A stretch of DNA of 64,000 nucleotides, taken from Zea mays (lineage: Eukaryota; Streptophyta; Magnoliopsida; Poales; Poaceae). The notes beneath the pieces are model-generated. The model was given only the letters and a program-made list of their open reading frames with translations, did not search any database and had not been told where the DNA came from. A program made the translations under genes and the position numbers. Location: positions 107,891,849 through 107,955,848 of the forward strand of contig NC_050104.1 in the NCBI RefSeq assembly GCF_902167145.1, read 5' to 3'. Positions 1 to 10,459 of the stretch are shown here, piece after piece (position 1 is the first letter of the stretch; each line of letters begins with the position of its first letter).

Positions 1-1
1 T

Positions 2-1915
2 GGCATTCCCTCTACTCCCCTAGAGATTCCTTTGGTCACCCGAACCCCAGGGTCCGACCTCCTATGCCAGCTAAAATGTTCCCAAGTCAGAATCCTTTTA
101 AGTGGGGTAGTATTCCTGGCAGACTTAACCGTCTTGCCATCCAAGGGAATTGATGTAATCCTAGGGATGGATTGGCTAACTAAACACAAAGGCATCATCA
201 GTTGCGCAGACAAGACAGTCCTCCTCACCGACCAGCAGGGAAAGTCAGTCTCTTGCCAGGCACAGCCACCCGCCAGTGACCCAATGATGTTCAATATAAC
301 AACGGAAAGTATATCAATAGTGGAAGAATTCATGGACGTATTTCCAGAAGAGTTACCAGGAATGCCACCAGAAAGAGAAGTGGAGTTTTACATAGATCTG
401 ATTCCTGGAACAGCACCCATCGCAAAGAGACCATACCGCATGGCTCCAACCGAGTTAGCAGAACTGAAGCTTCAAATCTCAGATCTTCAGCAAAAGGGGT
501 ACATTCGTCCCAGCTCATCACCTTGGGGAGCACCAGTCCTGTTTGTCTCCAAGAAGGATGGAAGCATGAGAATGTGTATTGATTACCGATTGTTAAATGA
601 GGTTACCATCAAGAACAAGTACCCACTTCCTCGGATTGACGACCTCTTCGATCAGCTTCAAGGAGCCAAGTACTTCTCCAAGATAGACCTGAGGTCTGGT
701 TACCACCAATTAAGGATCAAGGAAGCGGACATCCAAAAGACTGCATTTGTCACCCGGTACGGGCAATATGAATTCACAGTAATGCTGTTCGGACTGACAA
801 ATGCACCCGCCTTTTTCATGAACCTCATGAATAAAGTGTTTATGGAAGAGCTAGATAAGTTTGTCGTAGTCTTCATCGACGACATCCTTATTTACTCCAA
901 GAACCGCGAAGACCATAAGCGTCACCTTCGGATCGTCCTTGGAAAACTCAGAGCACACCAACTTTATGCCAAACTCAGTAAATGTGAATTCTGGTTGGAA
1001 AAGATAGCCTTCCTTGGGCATATCTTAACCACAGAAGGGATAGAAGTGGACCCTTCCAAAGTAGAAGCAGTGTCAAAATGGAGGCAACCAACCAACGTCA
1101 GTGAAGTTCGAAGCTTCCTAGGAATGGCAGGGTATTACCGCCGCTTCATCAAAGGATTCTCCAGCATAGCAAGACCAATGACAGAACTTCTCAAGAAAGA
1201 CCACAAATTTGTGTGGACCCCAAAATGTGAAGGAAGTTTCCAAATCATAAAGGAGAAACTTACAACGGCACCCGTTCTATCATTGCCAGATATTCATCAA
1301 GATTTTGTCGTCTTCTGTGATGCCTCAAGGCAAGGCTTAGGGTGTGTGCTAATGCAGAACGAGAAAGTCATTGCTTACGCATCACGCCTACTCAAGCCGC
1401 ACGAGCAGAATTACCCCACCCATGATTTGGAATTGGCAGCCATAGTGCATGCCTTAAAGATATGGAGGCATTACCTAGTCGGAAACAAATGCCATATTTT
1501 CACCGATCACAAGAGTCTGAGGTACATATTCACTCAACCTGATCTCAACCTCCGTCAGCGAAGATGGTTAGAGCTGATCAAGGATTATGACCTCGAAATT
1601 CACTATCACCCCGGGAAGGCCAATGTGGTGGCCGACGCTCTCAGTCGAAAACCATTCGGAATAAAAGGGACCAACTTTCTAGAAGACTGGAAGGAAGAAT
1701 CAACACAACTAAATGCATGCCTGGGAAACAACGACAGTCTCGAAGTCAAGCCAATGCTAGAAGACCTCATCTGCAAAGCTCAACATCTAGACCCAGAGAC
1801 GGCAAGGCTTGTGGAGAAAGCCCGCAAGGAACAACTCCCGGACCTCAGGACAGATAACCAAGGAGTCCTTTGGTTCAAACACCGTCTGTGTGTACCAAAA
1901 GGGGAGGCCCGATAA
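2..1915 (+). CDS. pol: Element T pol, 5' part: protease, reverse transcriptase, RNase H (partial)
   Basis: The frame is open from base 2, so the true start lies left of the window. The protease C-terminal signature DVILGMDWL is at about 152-178. The RT runs from about 420 to 1010, with PLPRIDDL in the fingers/palm, and its catalytic box is FIDD (about 872-883) rather than the more common YIDD/YVDD. The Ty3-type RNase H starts at [10 protein letters not shown] (about 1314) and includes the later TDHKSL block. The frame ends at a TAA (1913-1915). Codons after this stop continue the same protein in the same frame into the integrase zinc-finger region, so the stop looks like a premature mutation between RNase H and integrase. 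RT-RH would copy the element RNA in cytoplasmic particles. Confidence 0.9.
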   Translation, partial: GIPSTPLEIPLVTRTPGSDLLCQLKCSQVRILLSGVVFLADLTVLPSKGIDVILGMDWLTKHKGIISCADKTVLLTDQQGKSVSCQAQPPASDPMMFNITTESISIVEEFMDVFPEELPGMPPEREVEFYIDLIPGTAPIAKRPYRMAPTELAELKLQISDLQQKGYIRPSSSPWGAPVLFVSKKDGSMRMCIDYRLLNEVTIKNKYPLPRIDDLFDQLQGAKYFSKIDLRSGYHQLRIKEADIQKTAFVTRYGQYEFTVMLFGLTNAPAFFMNLMNKVFMEELDKFVVVFIDDILIYSKNREDHKRHLRIVLGKLRAHQLYAKLSKCEFWLEKIAFLGHILTTEGIEVDPSKVEAVSKWRQPTNVSEVRSFLGMAGYYRRFIKGFSSIARPMTELLKKDHKFVWTPKCEGSFQIIKEKLTTAPVLSLPDIHQDFVVFCDASRQGLGCVLMQNEKVIAYASRLLKPHEQNYPTHDLELAAIVHALKIWRHYLVGNKCHIFTDHKSLRYIFTQPDLNLRQRRWLELIKDYDLEIHYHPGKANVVADALSRKPFGIKGTNFLEDWKEESTQLNACLGNNDSLEVKPMLEDLICKAQHLDPETARLVEKARKEQLPDLRTDNQGVLWFKHRLCVPKGEAR

Positions 1916-3190
1916 GCCCTACTCAAGGAAGCTCACGACTCGGCCTACTCCATCCACCCCGGAACTACCAAGATGTACCTGGACCTCAAGACCAGATACT
2001 GGTGGAAGGGGATGAAGAAAGAAATAGCTCAGTATGTGGCCCGATGTGACATCTGCCAACGAACAAAAGCCGAACACCAAAAACCCGCTGGCCTATTACA
2101 ACCCCTCCCGATAACTGAATGGAAGTGGGAAGAAATAGGCATGGATTTCGTAACCGGACTACCCCGGACGCAAAAAGGGAATGATTCCATCTGGGTAATA
2201 ATAGACCGCCTCACCAAGGTAGCCCATTTCATTCCAGTGAAAACTACCTTTGGAGGAGCCACCCTTGCCCGGATCTACCTCAAAGAGATAGTCAGACTCC
2301 ACGGCATCCCAAGGAAGATAGTGTTAGACAGAGGAACCCAGTTCACATCCAAATTCTGGACAGGCCTGCAGAAAGCTATGGGCACCAAGCTAGATTTCAG
2401 CACCGCGTACCACCCTCAAACAGATGGGCAGACAGAAAGGGTCAACAAAGTCCTTGAAGATCTGTTAAGAGCATGTGTTTTAGCTTTTGATAGAAGTTGG
2501 GAGTCCAGTCTACCCTACGCAAAGTTCTCCTACAACAATAGCTATCAGTCCAGCATCAAGATGTCACCATTCGAAGCACTGTATGGACGAAAATGCCAGA
2601 CCCCTCTCATGTGGTCCAACGTGGGGGAAAAAGCACTAGAAGGACCTGCCTTTGTCAAGGAGGCAGAGGAGAAAGTTGCACTAATCCGCAGAAGGTTGCT
2701 TGAAGCTCAGAGTCGACAGAAGAGTTACGCAGACAACAGGCGGAGGGAACTCCGATTTGAGGAAGGAGACTTCGTCTACCTTAAGGTTTCTCCAATGCGT
2801 GGTGTCAGGAGGTTCCAAGTCGAAGGGAAGCTAGCCCCACGTTTTGTAGGTCCCTATCCCATTATTGGCAAGGTAGGACCCGCAGCATACCGCCTGGAAC
2901 TACCAGAATCCATGTCCGACATCCACAATGTGTTCCACGTATCCCAGCTCCGCAAATGCCTGCAAGCACCAGAAAGTCACCTCGAAGAAGAGACAGTGCA
3001 GATTCAGAAGGGTCTTCAATATCGTGAGAAACCAGTGAAGATTCTTGATTCAGCAGTCAGAAAGACCCGCACCTCAGAAGTAAAGCTCTGTAAAGTTCAG
3101 TGGAGCAGAGAAGGAGAAGAGGAAGCCACCTGGGAGAGTGAGGACTTCTTGAGGAGGGAATACCCTTATCTATTCCCAAATCCAGTCTAA
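1916..3190 (+). CDS. pol: Element T pol, 3' part: integrase with C-terminal chromodomain
   Basis: This is the continuation of T pol in the same frame, with the first in-frame ATG at 1973. The HHCC zinc finger is visible (SIHPG upstream, then CDICQRT at about 2046). The DDE core follows: D in GMDFVTG (about 2140), D in LDRGTQF (about 2328) and E in DGQTERVNK (about 2424-2450). After the GPF/Y-like block (RFVGPYPI), the last ~55 residues form a chromodomain (about 3030-3180) with aromatic and charged residues VQWSREGEEEATWE. Chromodomains in this clade direct insertion to heterochromatin. The frame ends at TAA 3188-3190, 35 bp before the LTR. No break is seen within this segment. Confidence 0.9.
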   Translation, partial: ALLKEAHDSAYSIHPGTTKMYLDLKTRYWWKGMKKEIAQYVARCDICQRTKAEHQKPAGLLQPLPITEWKWEEIGMDFVTGLPRTQKGNDSIWVIIDRLTKVAHFIPVKTTFGGATLARIYLKEIVRLHGIPRKIVLDRGTQFTSKFWTGLQKAMGTKLDFSTAYHPQTDGQTERVNKVLEDLLRACVLAFDRSWESSLPYAKFSYNNSYQSSIKMSPFEALYGRKCQTPLMWSNVGEKALEGPAFVKEAEEKVALIRRRLLEAQSRQKSYADNRRRELRFEEGDFVYLKVSPMRGVRRFQVEGKLAPRFVGPYPIIGKVGPAAYRLELPESMSDIHNVFHVSQLRKCLQAPESHLEEETVQIQKGLQYREKPVKILDSAVRKTRTSEVKLCKVQWSREGEEEATWESEDFLRREYPYLFPNPV

Positions 3191-3209
3191 TCTCGAGGGC
3201 GAGATTCCT

Positions 3210-3225
3210 TTAAGTGGGGTAGGTT
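3210..3225 (+). other. Element T polypurine tract
   Basis: A purine-rich stretch (taagtggggtaggtt) lies immediately upstream of the TGTAAC start of the 3' LTR. This is the position expected for the plus-strand primer of reverse transcription. Confidence 0.7.
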
Positions 3226-6012
3226 TGTAACATCCCAAAATCCCAACCCACGTTTGAAACCCTAACCCCCCTAATCCCCCCCTCCTTCATTTTATTCTTC
3301 TCCCTTAACCCTACCTCTAGGTCACCCCATCATTTGCATGCACTTAAAATGACTTCAAGCACCTCACATAAACCCTATTTATCACCAAGTTCATTTAGAG
3401 AAATTTTGATAAGAGAAAAATAAACAAAGGTAGAAAAGAAAAGAAAAAGGAATGGAATAAGAAAAGGAAAAAGGAAAAATCCTCTCCCCTCCCTCGGCTG
3501 GGCCGAATCTCAGCCCAACTCGCGCGCGCTCCCCCCCCACTCTCTTCCGGCCCAGGCAGCCCAACCCGCGCGCCGCTCCCACCCCTGACCACTGGGCCCC
3601 TCCTGTCAGCACCTCACCTCTCTCTCTCTCGCGCACGTACCTCTCTCGCGGACAGCCCGACCCCACCCGTCAGCTCCTTCTCCCTCGCCCATCCCTCACC
3701 GGCGCGATCGCCGCCGAGCGCCCCTCGCCTCGTCGCCTCGCCATTAATGCCCGCCAGCCCCCGCGACAAACTCCGCCACTGTGCTTGAGCCGACCACTCA
3801 CCCCCGGCCTGCCCGAGCCGTCCCAATCGGCGTTAGCGCCATTCTCGTACCCATGGCGAGCTCGCCGGTGCTCGCCGTCTCCCCCACCCCCCTCCCTCCC
3901 CCGAGCGCCTATAAAAGGGCCCGCTCGAGCACCGTCTTCGCCACACAACACCAGCCACCCTCACTGCCCTCCTCCCCGAGCCGTTCAAGCGAGCGCCGCC
4001 GTGCCCCCTGCCTTGCTCCGGTGAGCTCCTTTTCCCCCTCTAGCATCTCTCTGTTCAATTAAGCTATGGCCAAAGCTCCGCCACACACTCACGATCACTC
4101 GACACCACTTTGCCCCCCCTGTCACGGCCGGAAACCTCACCGGCGGCTTCGCCGCCGCGGGCGCCCGCCACTGCGCCGTGGACCGGCCGCCATAGGCCCC
4201 CGCAGGCCAAATTCGCCCCACCATCGTGACCCACTCCAACCGCCCGTGCTTCGCCACCCCTTCCCCGCCAGAGGACCGGACCGACGGCGGAGAACCGCCG
4301 CGGAGCTCGCCGCCGACCGGCCCGGTCGAGCCCCCCCTTCCCCTTCGTTACCAGTAGCGCCGTTAGCCCCCCCTCTCTCCCTGGCTGGTGGGCCCGCGCT
4401 ACGGCGCCGTCCCCACCGCCGTCCCCTTGCTGCTGGGCCGTTTGGGCCGCAAAGCGCGCCCGCGCCCGCATGCCTTGTGGGCCAAAATTCCCCCCGGCCC
4501 GGTTGAGTGGAGAATCCCTTTTCTTTTTCTTTCTCCTATTTTCCTTTCCCATTTTCATATATATATTTAGATACTAATATTTTATGCACCAAAAATTGTC
4601 TAAATGAATTATTAGGGCACAAAAATAATAAAGTATAATAACTTGCACACCCCACAAAGGTCACTATGTTTGATGTATTGTTATTGTCTTGTTTAATTAG
4701 CGGAAGAGGGATCCGATCCTCCGGAACTCTTAGCTCCGGAAGAAGGGCAGGAACCCGACCCCTCTGAGATTAACCTTTTGTGCCAGGAAAGCTTCGACGA
4801 AGGCAAGTCCATCCTTCCCTTGATGCATTATTTACCTATTTCTCTCTACCACTGCCTAAGCCTGGATTATGGGATGGGAATCGAATTGCATGGTAAGCAT
4901 GAGAGAGCCCGCATTAACTATTACTTCCGTTAAAAGATATGGGACAAGTAAAAAGGGGTATAAGTGAAATGTTTTCCAAAAGAGTGCGATGAAGGGTACT
5001 CACCCTCATCACCTGGTGAAGTAGTATGATCAGGGACTCCCTGGTTTAGGGGAGGGCCTAAGGTGTTGGCTCAGCTGGTTTAGGCGTGAGCAGAAGGATC
5101 GTCCTCTCATATAAGGACCGGTTTGTCATCTTTCATTACCTGTACTCTCAAAAAGTACAACCACTCGAGGCTGTGTGGGCAGCCACTCAATCTGAACTCG
5201 TACGGTCCCACCCCAGGGTTATGAAGGCTGGGGTAGCACCGGGAGGATAAGGAAGGGGAATGTTTTGTCCGGTTTGGACATGGTGGTGGCCTGACTCCTT
5301 CCGGTATAACCATTAAGGTTCGGACGTACAAGGAAGGAAAGAGTTTCGGATTCGGGTCTCATTGGCCATGAGATCGCAGAGCCGGACTAGTGGGTAAAGT
5401 GTACCCCTCTGCGCAGAGTCTAAACCTATTCGAATAGTCCGTGTCCACTGGTATGGACGAGTCTGGTATGGTATGACAATTAGTGTTTCTACTACAACTG
5501 GGAACAGGGAAATGCGTGTGTATGTTCTGGAAAGAAAATGGTACCACGGGAGCGGGAAGCTCAGTGGTAGTCAAGCAAGTGTTACTTCTTTTGTCTTGGG
5601 GAGAACCCTAAACATTGAGTACCGCCTTTCTATGAAAAAGTAAGAGTGACTTCAACTCCACCATATGAAGCATGTACAATATAGGTCACTATCTCTTTAC
5701 GGGAGCCGGGTGGGCTTGCGGAATACCTAGTGTATTCACCTAGATTTATTTATGTTTTTCAGCAGCTGAAGACTTCTTTTCTACTATGCTTGATTGATGG
5801 GGCTGTGTCTTCACCCAGTTCTGCCTGTGGCCTGGGCTATTTTTATCTTCCACTGCGCATTATGTTTTTCGGCTCACCTTCGAGCTTGTATCCCCGGTAT
5901 TGTAATAACATTATTCAGACTCTGTAACTATTTGAAGTAATGAATGTGGTTACTAGCCTCCTGGGACTAGTAATTATATCACATTTGAGTCCCAAAGGAT
6001 CGGGACGCTTCA
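3226..6012 (+). repeat. Element T 3' LTR (about 2.8 kb)
   Basis: The LTR starts TGTAACATCCC right after the polypurine tract and ends GGGACGCTTCA, where sequence homologous to element C gag begins (6013). It contains a GC-rich, C-rich promoter/leader section (about 3480-4520), a TATA box at 3910, and a long AT-richer 3' portion with no credible gene. The reading frames within it on both strands are composition artefacts of the GC-rich part. The matching 5' LTR lies outside the window, so its age cannot be estimated. Confidence 0.8.
3910..3917 (+). promoter_or_regulatory. TATA box in element T LTR
   Basis: TATAAAAG in the context gcgcctataaaagggcccg within the GC-rich half of the LTR. It is the best candidate core promoter for the element RNA. 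Confidence 0.6.
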
Positions 6013-6951
6013 GTTGGGATTTCTCCAGACCCTGCGATCCTAGTGCCATGCGAGACTTCATGTCCGCATGTGACTACTGCCTCTCTAGCTGCTCTGACGA
6101 TGACCACAGCCTCGACGACGAGGGTTATGGCCCAAGTCGCGAGTGTTTCCACATCGATCAGGGGGATCATGGCGAAAACAACCACCTCGGCATGCCGGAA
6201 GATGATGATGCCCCTGTGCCTGTGTCTCACGTTGAGATCCCACGGGAGCTAGCTGTGGTCCCAGTCCCTGTGAGGGGTTAGGACACACAGCTTGAGCAAC
6301 TCCGCGAGGTGCAGGCCAAGCTCGACGAAGAGGCAGGGCAGCTTGTGCAGCTCAGACAAAACATCGAGCAGGAGTGGGTAGGCCGGGCACTCGTCGGAGG
6401 AGCGCGTCATCGGGCCCGAGACGTCCAGCACCGTATCGTTGACGATACCAGGGCAGGGCTGCCCCCGGCCTTCAGCGGGGTCGGCCAGAATTTAGCTGCA
6501 ACAGCGATGCTACTTCGAACGATGCCGGAACCGTCCACCACCGAAGGGCAACGTTTCCAGGGCGAGCTCAAGGGCCTCTTGGAAGACGCCACTGTCCAAC
6601 AAGCTGAGAGCTCTGCCTCCCGGAGGCGAGGAGACCCCTCGGAGCATCGCGCAACACCCTCTCGACGCGTGAGGGAGGCCTCGGTCCACACCGAGCGCAC
6701 ATGGGACGAGACGCCTGCAGCCCCGAGTCACCTCGGCGACGAGCAACACTGTCGCGACCGTCGAGCCCGACTCGAGGAAAGGGTGCGCCGAGGCTACCAC
6801 CCCAGACGCGGGGGACGCTACGACAGTGAGGAGGATCGAAGTCCCTCGCCCGAGCCACCAGGTCCGTGAGCCATCAGCCGGGCCATACGACGAGCGCCGT
6901 TCCCGGCCCGGTTCCGAGCCCCGACTACCATCACCAAGTACTCATGGGAGA
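6013..6951 (+). pseudogene. gag: Element A gag, N-terminal-to-middle fragment
   Basis: Translation from 6013 matches the corresponding part of element C gag residue by residue: WDFS, ACDYCLS, GPSRECFHI, GMPEDDD, PRELAVVP and later MPEPSTTEGQR, RGYHPRRGGRYDS and PTTITKYS. The frame is a single one but is broken by TAG at 6279-6281 (Tyr in C) and TGA at 6867-6869 (Gln in C). The left edge is cut by the T LTR and the right edge by B at 6951. The protein resumes at 35368. Gag would form the virus-like particle. This copy is non-functional. Confidence 0.85.
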
Positions 6952-7584
6952 TGTGGGGGATAGATATCCCCCGGGTCCACTAAAGAAATAAAAGATCTCC
7001 CGAAAGGCCCAAGGGCCCAATAAATCGTAAGATCGTTCTTTCGTGGGCCTGGGGAAAAACGATCAACAAAGCAGAGAAGACGTAAGGCTGGATTGGAGCA
7101 AACCCGGACGGCCCACAACGACGAACAAGTAAATCCCAACGGAGACCCGACTTTCCCGCGCTGAAGCCCCCCATGCAATGGAGCCATGCGAGGATAAGTC
7201 GGCGAGGGTTACGTAGGGATAAACTCAAGAGATTCACTACCTTTCAGATACTTGTTGTTATCATATCCACGTGTACTACCCCACGGTCGAGTATATAAGG
7301 CCTAGGGGGCACCCCTTCAGAAGGATCGACCCTATTTTTGACCAAGCCACTTACGTAAACTCTCTGTGCCTTCAATCCAGAGAGCCTTCTTGTAACCACA
7401 CTCGAATACTCACCAGGACGTAGGGTGTTACGCATCTCTAAGCGGCCCGAACCTGCAAATCTTGTCCACTGTCCCTCGTGCAATCAGGCACGAACCATTT
7501 TGCTACAGTCGTTGACACCGTCCTACTCCTAAAAACACCTTGAGGGGTAACCCTGGGTGTGCGGTCGGACCCAAAACACCGACA
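6952..7584 (+). repeat. Element B 5' LTR (633 bp)
   Basis: Begins TGTGGGGGATAG and ends AACACCGACA. It differs from the 3' LTR at nine positions that I can see, with no length difference. A TATA box lies at 7292, and the PBS follows two bases after the end. The left flank GGAGA is the target duplication. Confidence 0.95.
7292..7299 (+). promoter_or_regulatory. TATA box in element B 5' LTR
   Basis: TATATAAG within ggtcgagtatataaggcc, about 285 bp before the LTR end. The same motif is conserved in the 3' LTR at about 35070-35077. Confidence 0.65.
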
Positions 7585-7586
7585 GC

Positions 7587-7604
7587 TGGCGCGCCAGGTA
7601 GGGG
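7587..7604 (+). other. Element B primer-binding site
   Basis: TGGCGCGCCAGGTAGGGG, two bases after the 5' LTR. It starts with the TGG complementary to a tRNA CCA end. The same sequence, reversed, adjoins the 5' LTR of element C. From memory the complement matches the 3' end of a plant tRNA-Arg. That tRNA identity should be treated as tentative. Confidence 0.75.
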
Positions 7605-7630
7605 GTGTGTCGACGATCCAAGCTAGCTCA

Positions 7631-10456
7631 ATGGCCGTCACCTTCCACAGCAAGATCATCATGCGTCCCGGATCCATATTCTGCTTCGGGACAATCTCAT
7701 CTATAGCGGATGAAGAGGGAATTCTACACCGCATCGCGGACCCGCCGGAAAAGAAGTCTCCTCCAACGAACTCCGAAAAAGCTGGAGAAACGCAACTTCC
7801 GACCCTTCGGAAAAAGATCGTCTCCGGAAAGGCTGGAGCTGGAGGCTCGCCAACCCGGGAGACTCCGCTGTCTACTTCCCCGACAAATGAATGGACACGG
7901 ATCGCGAGGAAGAAGGGGACCAGGGAAAGGCAAGTCGTTCTTTCCGTTACTCCGGCCTCAAAGGAGAACGGAAAGAAAGTCGCCACGACAGCAGCACCAT
8001 TCTACCCCGACGTCCTCTTCATCGGGAGAGTGGAGTCGCCCGTCGTCTCTGACGATGAACCGACCGCGCCTGGAGAAGAACCACCCCAACGAGAATCCCG
8101 CCGACGGAGGAACCGACGCAGGAACATTCGACGACATCATGCGGCCGGAGAACGGGATCCGGAGCAGCCTGTCTCGCGAGACGAGGTCTCGGAGATAGGA
8201 GAAACTCCAGAGGAACGCGCCTTCAGAGAGTGAAGGAATTCCCGACGACGTGATTGCCGACGGACTCAGGAGCAAGCCGAACAAGATGCAAGGCAACGCC
8301 GGGAGAATCCGCTCTTCGGGCGCAACCTGAACCCCGACTTCGCCCGAGCTATGAACACGCCAAGCGAAGTCGGAGGCGTACTAGCTCGGATAGCTGATGG
8401 ACTTCCTCGGACTCCCGACGCCGAAGGATACCGACGACTATTCACTCAGGCGGCCAACCATCTTCTACCGCTCGCTCACCCACCGAACGACCTACGACAC
8501 ACCATCAACAGTCGCCGAGACGCGCGAAGCTCTATCAATGCTTCGCGCGAACGGCGGCATGAAAACGAAATTCGCCGTCGGGAGGAGTATGATCGAGATC
8601 ATGGCTTTCCGACTCAAAGCCAGGCCACCAGGACTGAGTCGGCAACAGCTTGAACTGGCGGTACCACCCGGGGACGGTCGAGGAACCACCATCGCCACTC
8701 CCCTCCCCGGGATAAACATCGTCCCCGACGACAGGAGGACACGTGCGGAGTATCCGCTCTTACTCCGCGCCTTAGGGCCATCCAATGGCCTCCCAACTTC
8801 AAGGTATCCAATGTCGACAAATATGAACCGAAGCAGGATCCAGGGGGTTGGCTAGCCGTCTACACCACCGCTGCTCGGGCTACCGGGGCATCTGAGGACG
8901 TCATGACCGCGTATCTGCCCATTGTCCTTGGGCAAGATGCGCTGCAGTGGCTACGACATCTACCCCGACATTGCATCGACGACTGGGGAGACTTCAGTCG
9001 ACGTTTCACCGCCAACTTCCAGTCCCTCTCCGACAAGCCAGCGCAACCATGGGACCTCAAATCCATCAAGCGCCGAGGGGACGAGACTCTCTGGTCGTAC
9101 CTCAAAAGGTTCCAGACCATGAGAAACCGCATCCCCGAGGTCACGGAGGCGGCCGTGATCGAGGACTTCTACAGAGGATCCAATGACTCGGTTTTCGTCC
9201 GAGCCATACTACAAAAGGCGCCGACTACCTCCGAGGAGCTGTTCCGGGAAGCCGACCTCTACATCACCGCCGACGAGCGGGCCCAGGATCTCATTGGAGG
9301 AGCAAAGCCCGCACCGGCAGCACCACGACGTGACGCGAACCAACCGCCCGACAAACGCTGGGAGAAGAGGCCTCGTGAAGAAGTACACGCCGCCGGACCA
9401 CCCGCCTCTCGCGCCCGAGGAGGACCTCGTGGAGGCGAGCGCACGCTGGACGACATCCTCGACGCCCAGTGCCCGTACCACAAGGACATGCGCCACACTC
9501 TTCGTAACTGCCGGGACTTCAAGCACTCCATCGGGCACGGCCGACCCTTCCAACCTCTACCGCCTCCTCCGCCGAGGGGAGGACCAGATGAACCACGACA
9601 GCCCCATCAGCAAGAGGAGGGGGGAGGAGGAGCCTTCCCACGCGTTGATAGGGAGGTCAACGTCATCTTCGGCGGACATGGGTCGCAGGAGAACAAAAGA
9701 CAACAAAAGCTCAACGACCGCCAGATACTGGTGGCGACCACCGGTCCTCCCGCCCCATACCGGTGGTCGGAGCACCCAATCACTTTCACTCGGGAGGATC
9801 AATGGCTCAACTTCGACCATCCAGGCAAATACCCGCTCCTCGTCGATCCGGTGATCCGAGAGAGCCGGGTAAAGAAGGTGCTAGTGGACGGGGGGAGCAG
9901 CATCAACGTCACTTTCCCCCGGACACTCCAAGGCTTGGGAGTTCACCTCAAAGAGCTCCACGAGTCGGACACTCCTTTCTTCGGCATCGTGCCGACGGAA
10001 GGGGAATACCCACTGGGCCACATCTACATGCCAGTCACCTTCGGAACTCCGGAGAACTACAGAACCGAGTTCCTGAGGTTCGAGGTGGCGAACTTCGACT
10101 GCGGGTACAACGCCATCATTGGGAGGCCGGGGCTAGCTAAGTTCATGGCCATTCCACACTATACATACATGATACTGAAGATGCCAGGACCGCAGGGAAT
10201 CATAACTGTGCGCGCCGACTTCCAAGGCGCCGCAGAATGTTTCCGACTGACCATCCAAGCAGCCCTCACCACCAAGCCGTCAACGGTTCCTTCTACACCG
10301 GCGAACTCTAAGCCTGGGGAAGACCTCGTTGTACCGGTAAACGAAGCTCAGGCCGCGACCTCTATGCGGCCGACTGAAGAAACCAAGCGGATCAACCTGG
10401 GGTTCGCTGATGAGCGCAAGACGGCCATCATCAGCTCCAGTTTGAATGACAAATAG
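7631..10456 (+). CDS. gag: Element B gag-protease
   Basis: The ATG at 7631 is the first good start after the PBS. One frame runs to the TAG at 10454-10456 but is interrupted by two TGA stops (8231-8233, 8651-8653), both of CGA-to-TGA type. The N-terminal part is basic and rich in Arg. The conserved retrotransposon gag block is at about 8930-9150 (LGQDALQWLRHLP, then YLKRFQTMRNRIPEV). A zinc-knuckle-like motif CPYHKDMRHTLRNC is at about 9470-9510. The aspartic protease motif VLVDGGSSINV lies at about 9880-9910, with DGGS instead of the classical DTG/DSG, as is usual in this lineage. The frame continues without shift into RT beyond the amber codon. Confidence 0.88.
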
Positions 10457-10459
10457 GAA
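10451..10459 (+). other. In-frame amber codon between protease and RT (AAA TAG GAA)
   Basis: The only break between gag-protease and pol in B is this TAG, with both sides in the same frame. Elements A (36983-36991) and C (minus, centred on 24503) have the identical nine bases at the identical protein position. It is therefore more likely a functional expression signal (readthrough or a termination-dependent switch) than a random mutation. Confidence 0.6.

Larger units (their letters stand above)
1..6012 (+). mobile_element. Element T: 3' part of Tekay/Del-type chromovirus (Ty3/gypsy)
   Basis: The window opens inside the pol gene of a Ty3/gypsy retrotransposon. What is visible, in order, is the end of the protease, RT, RNase H, integrase, a chromodomain, a polypurine tract and a complete 3' LTR ending in CA at 6012. 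The pol-internal order RT-RH-IN plus a C-terminal chromodomain places it in the chromoviruses. The very long LTR (2.8 kb) and LTR start TGTAACATCCC fit the Tekay/Del clade. From 6013 the sequence becomes the gag of element A, so T is inserted in A. Bases 6013-6017 (gttgg) would be its right target-site duplication, but the left copy is outside the window. Confidence 0.9.

Noticed and set aside
6013..6017. gttgg as proven target duplication of element T
   Set aside because: The left copy lies outside the window, so it cannot be confirmed.
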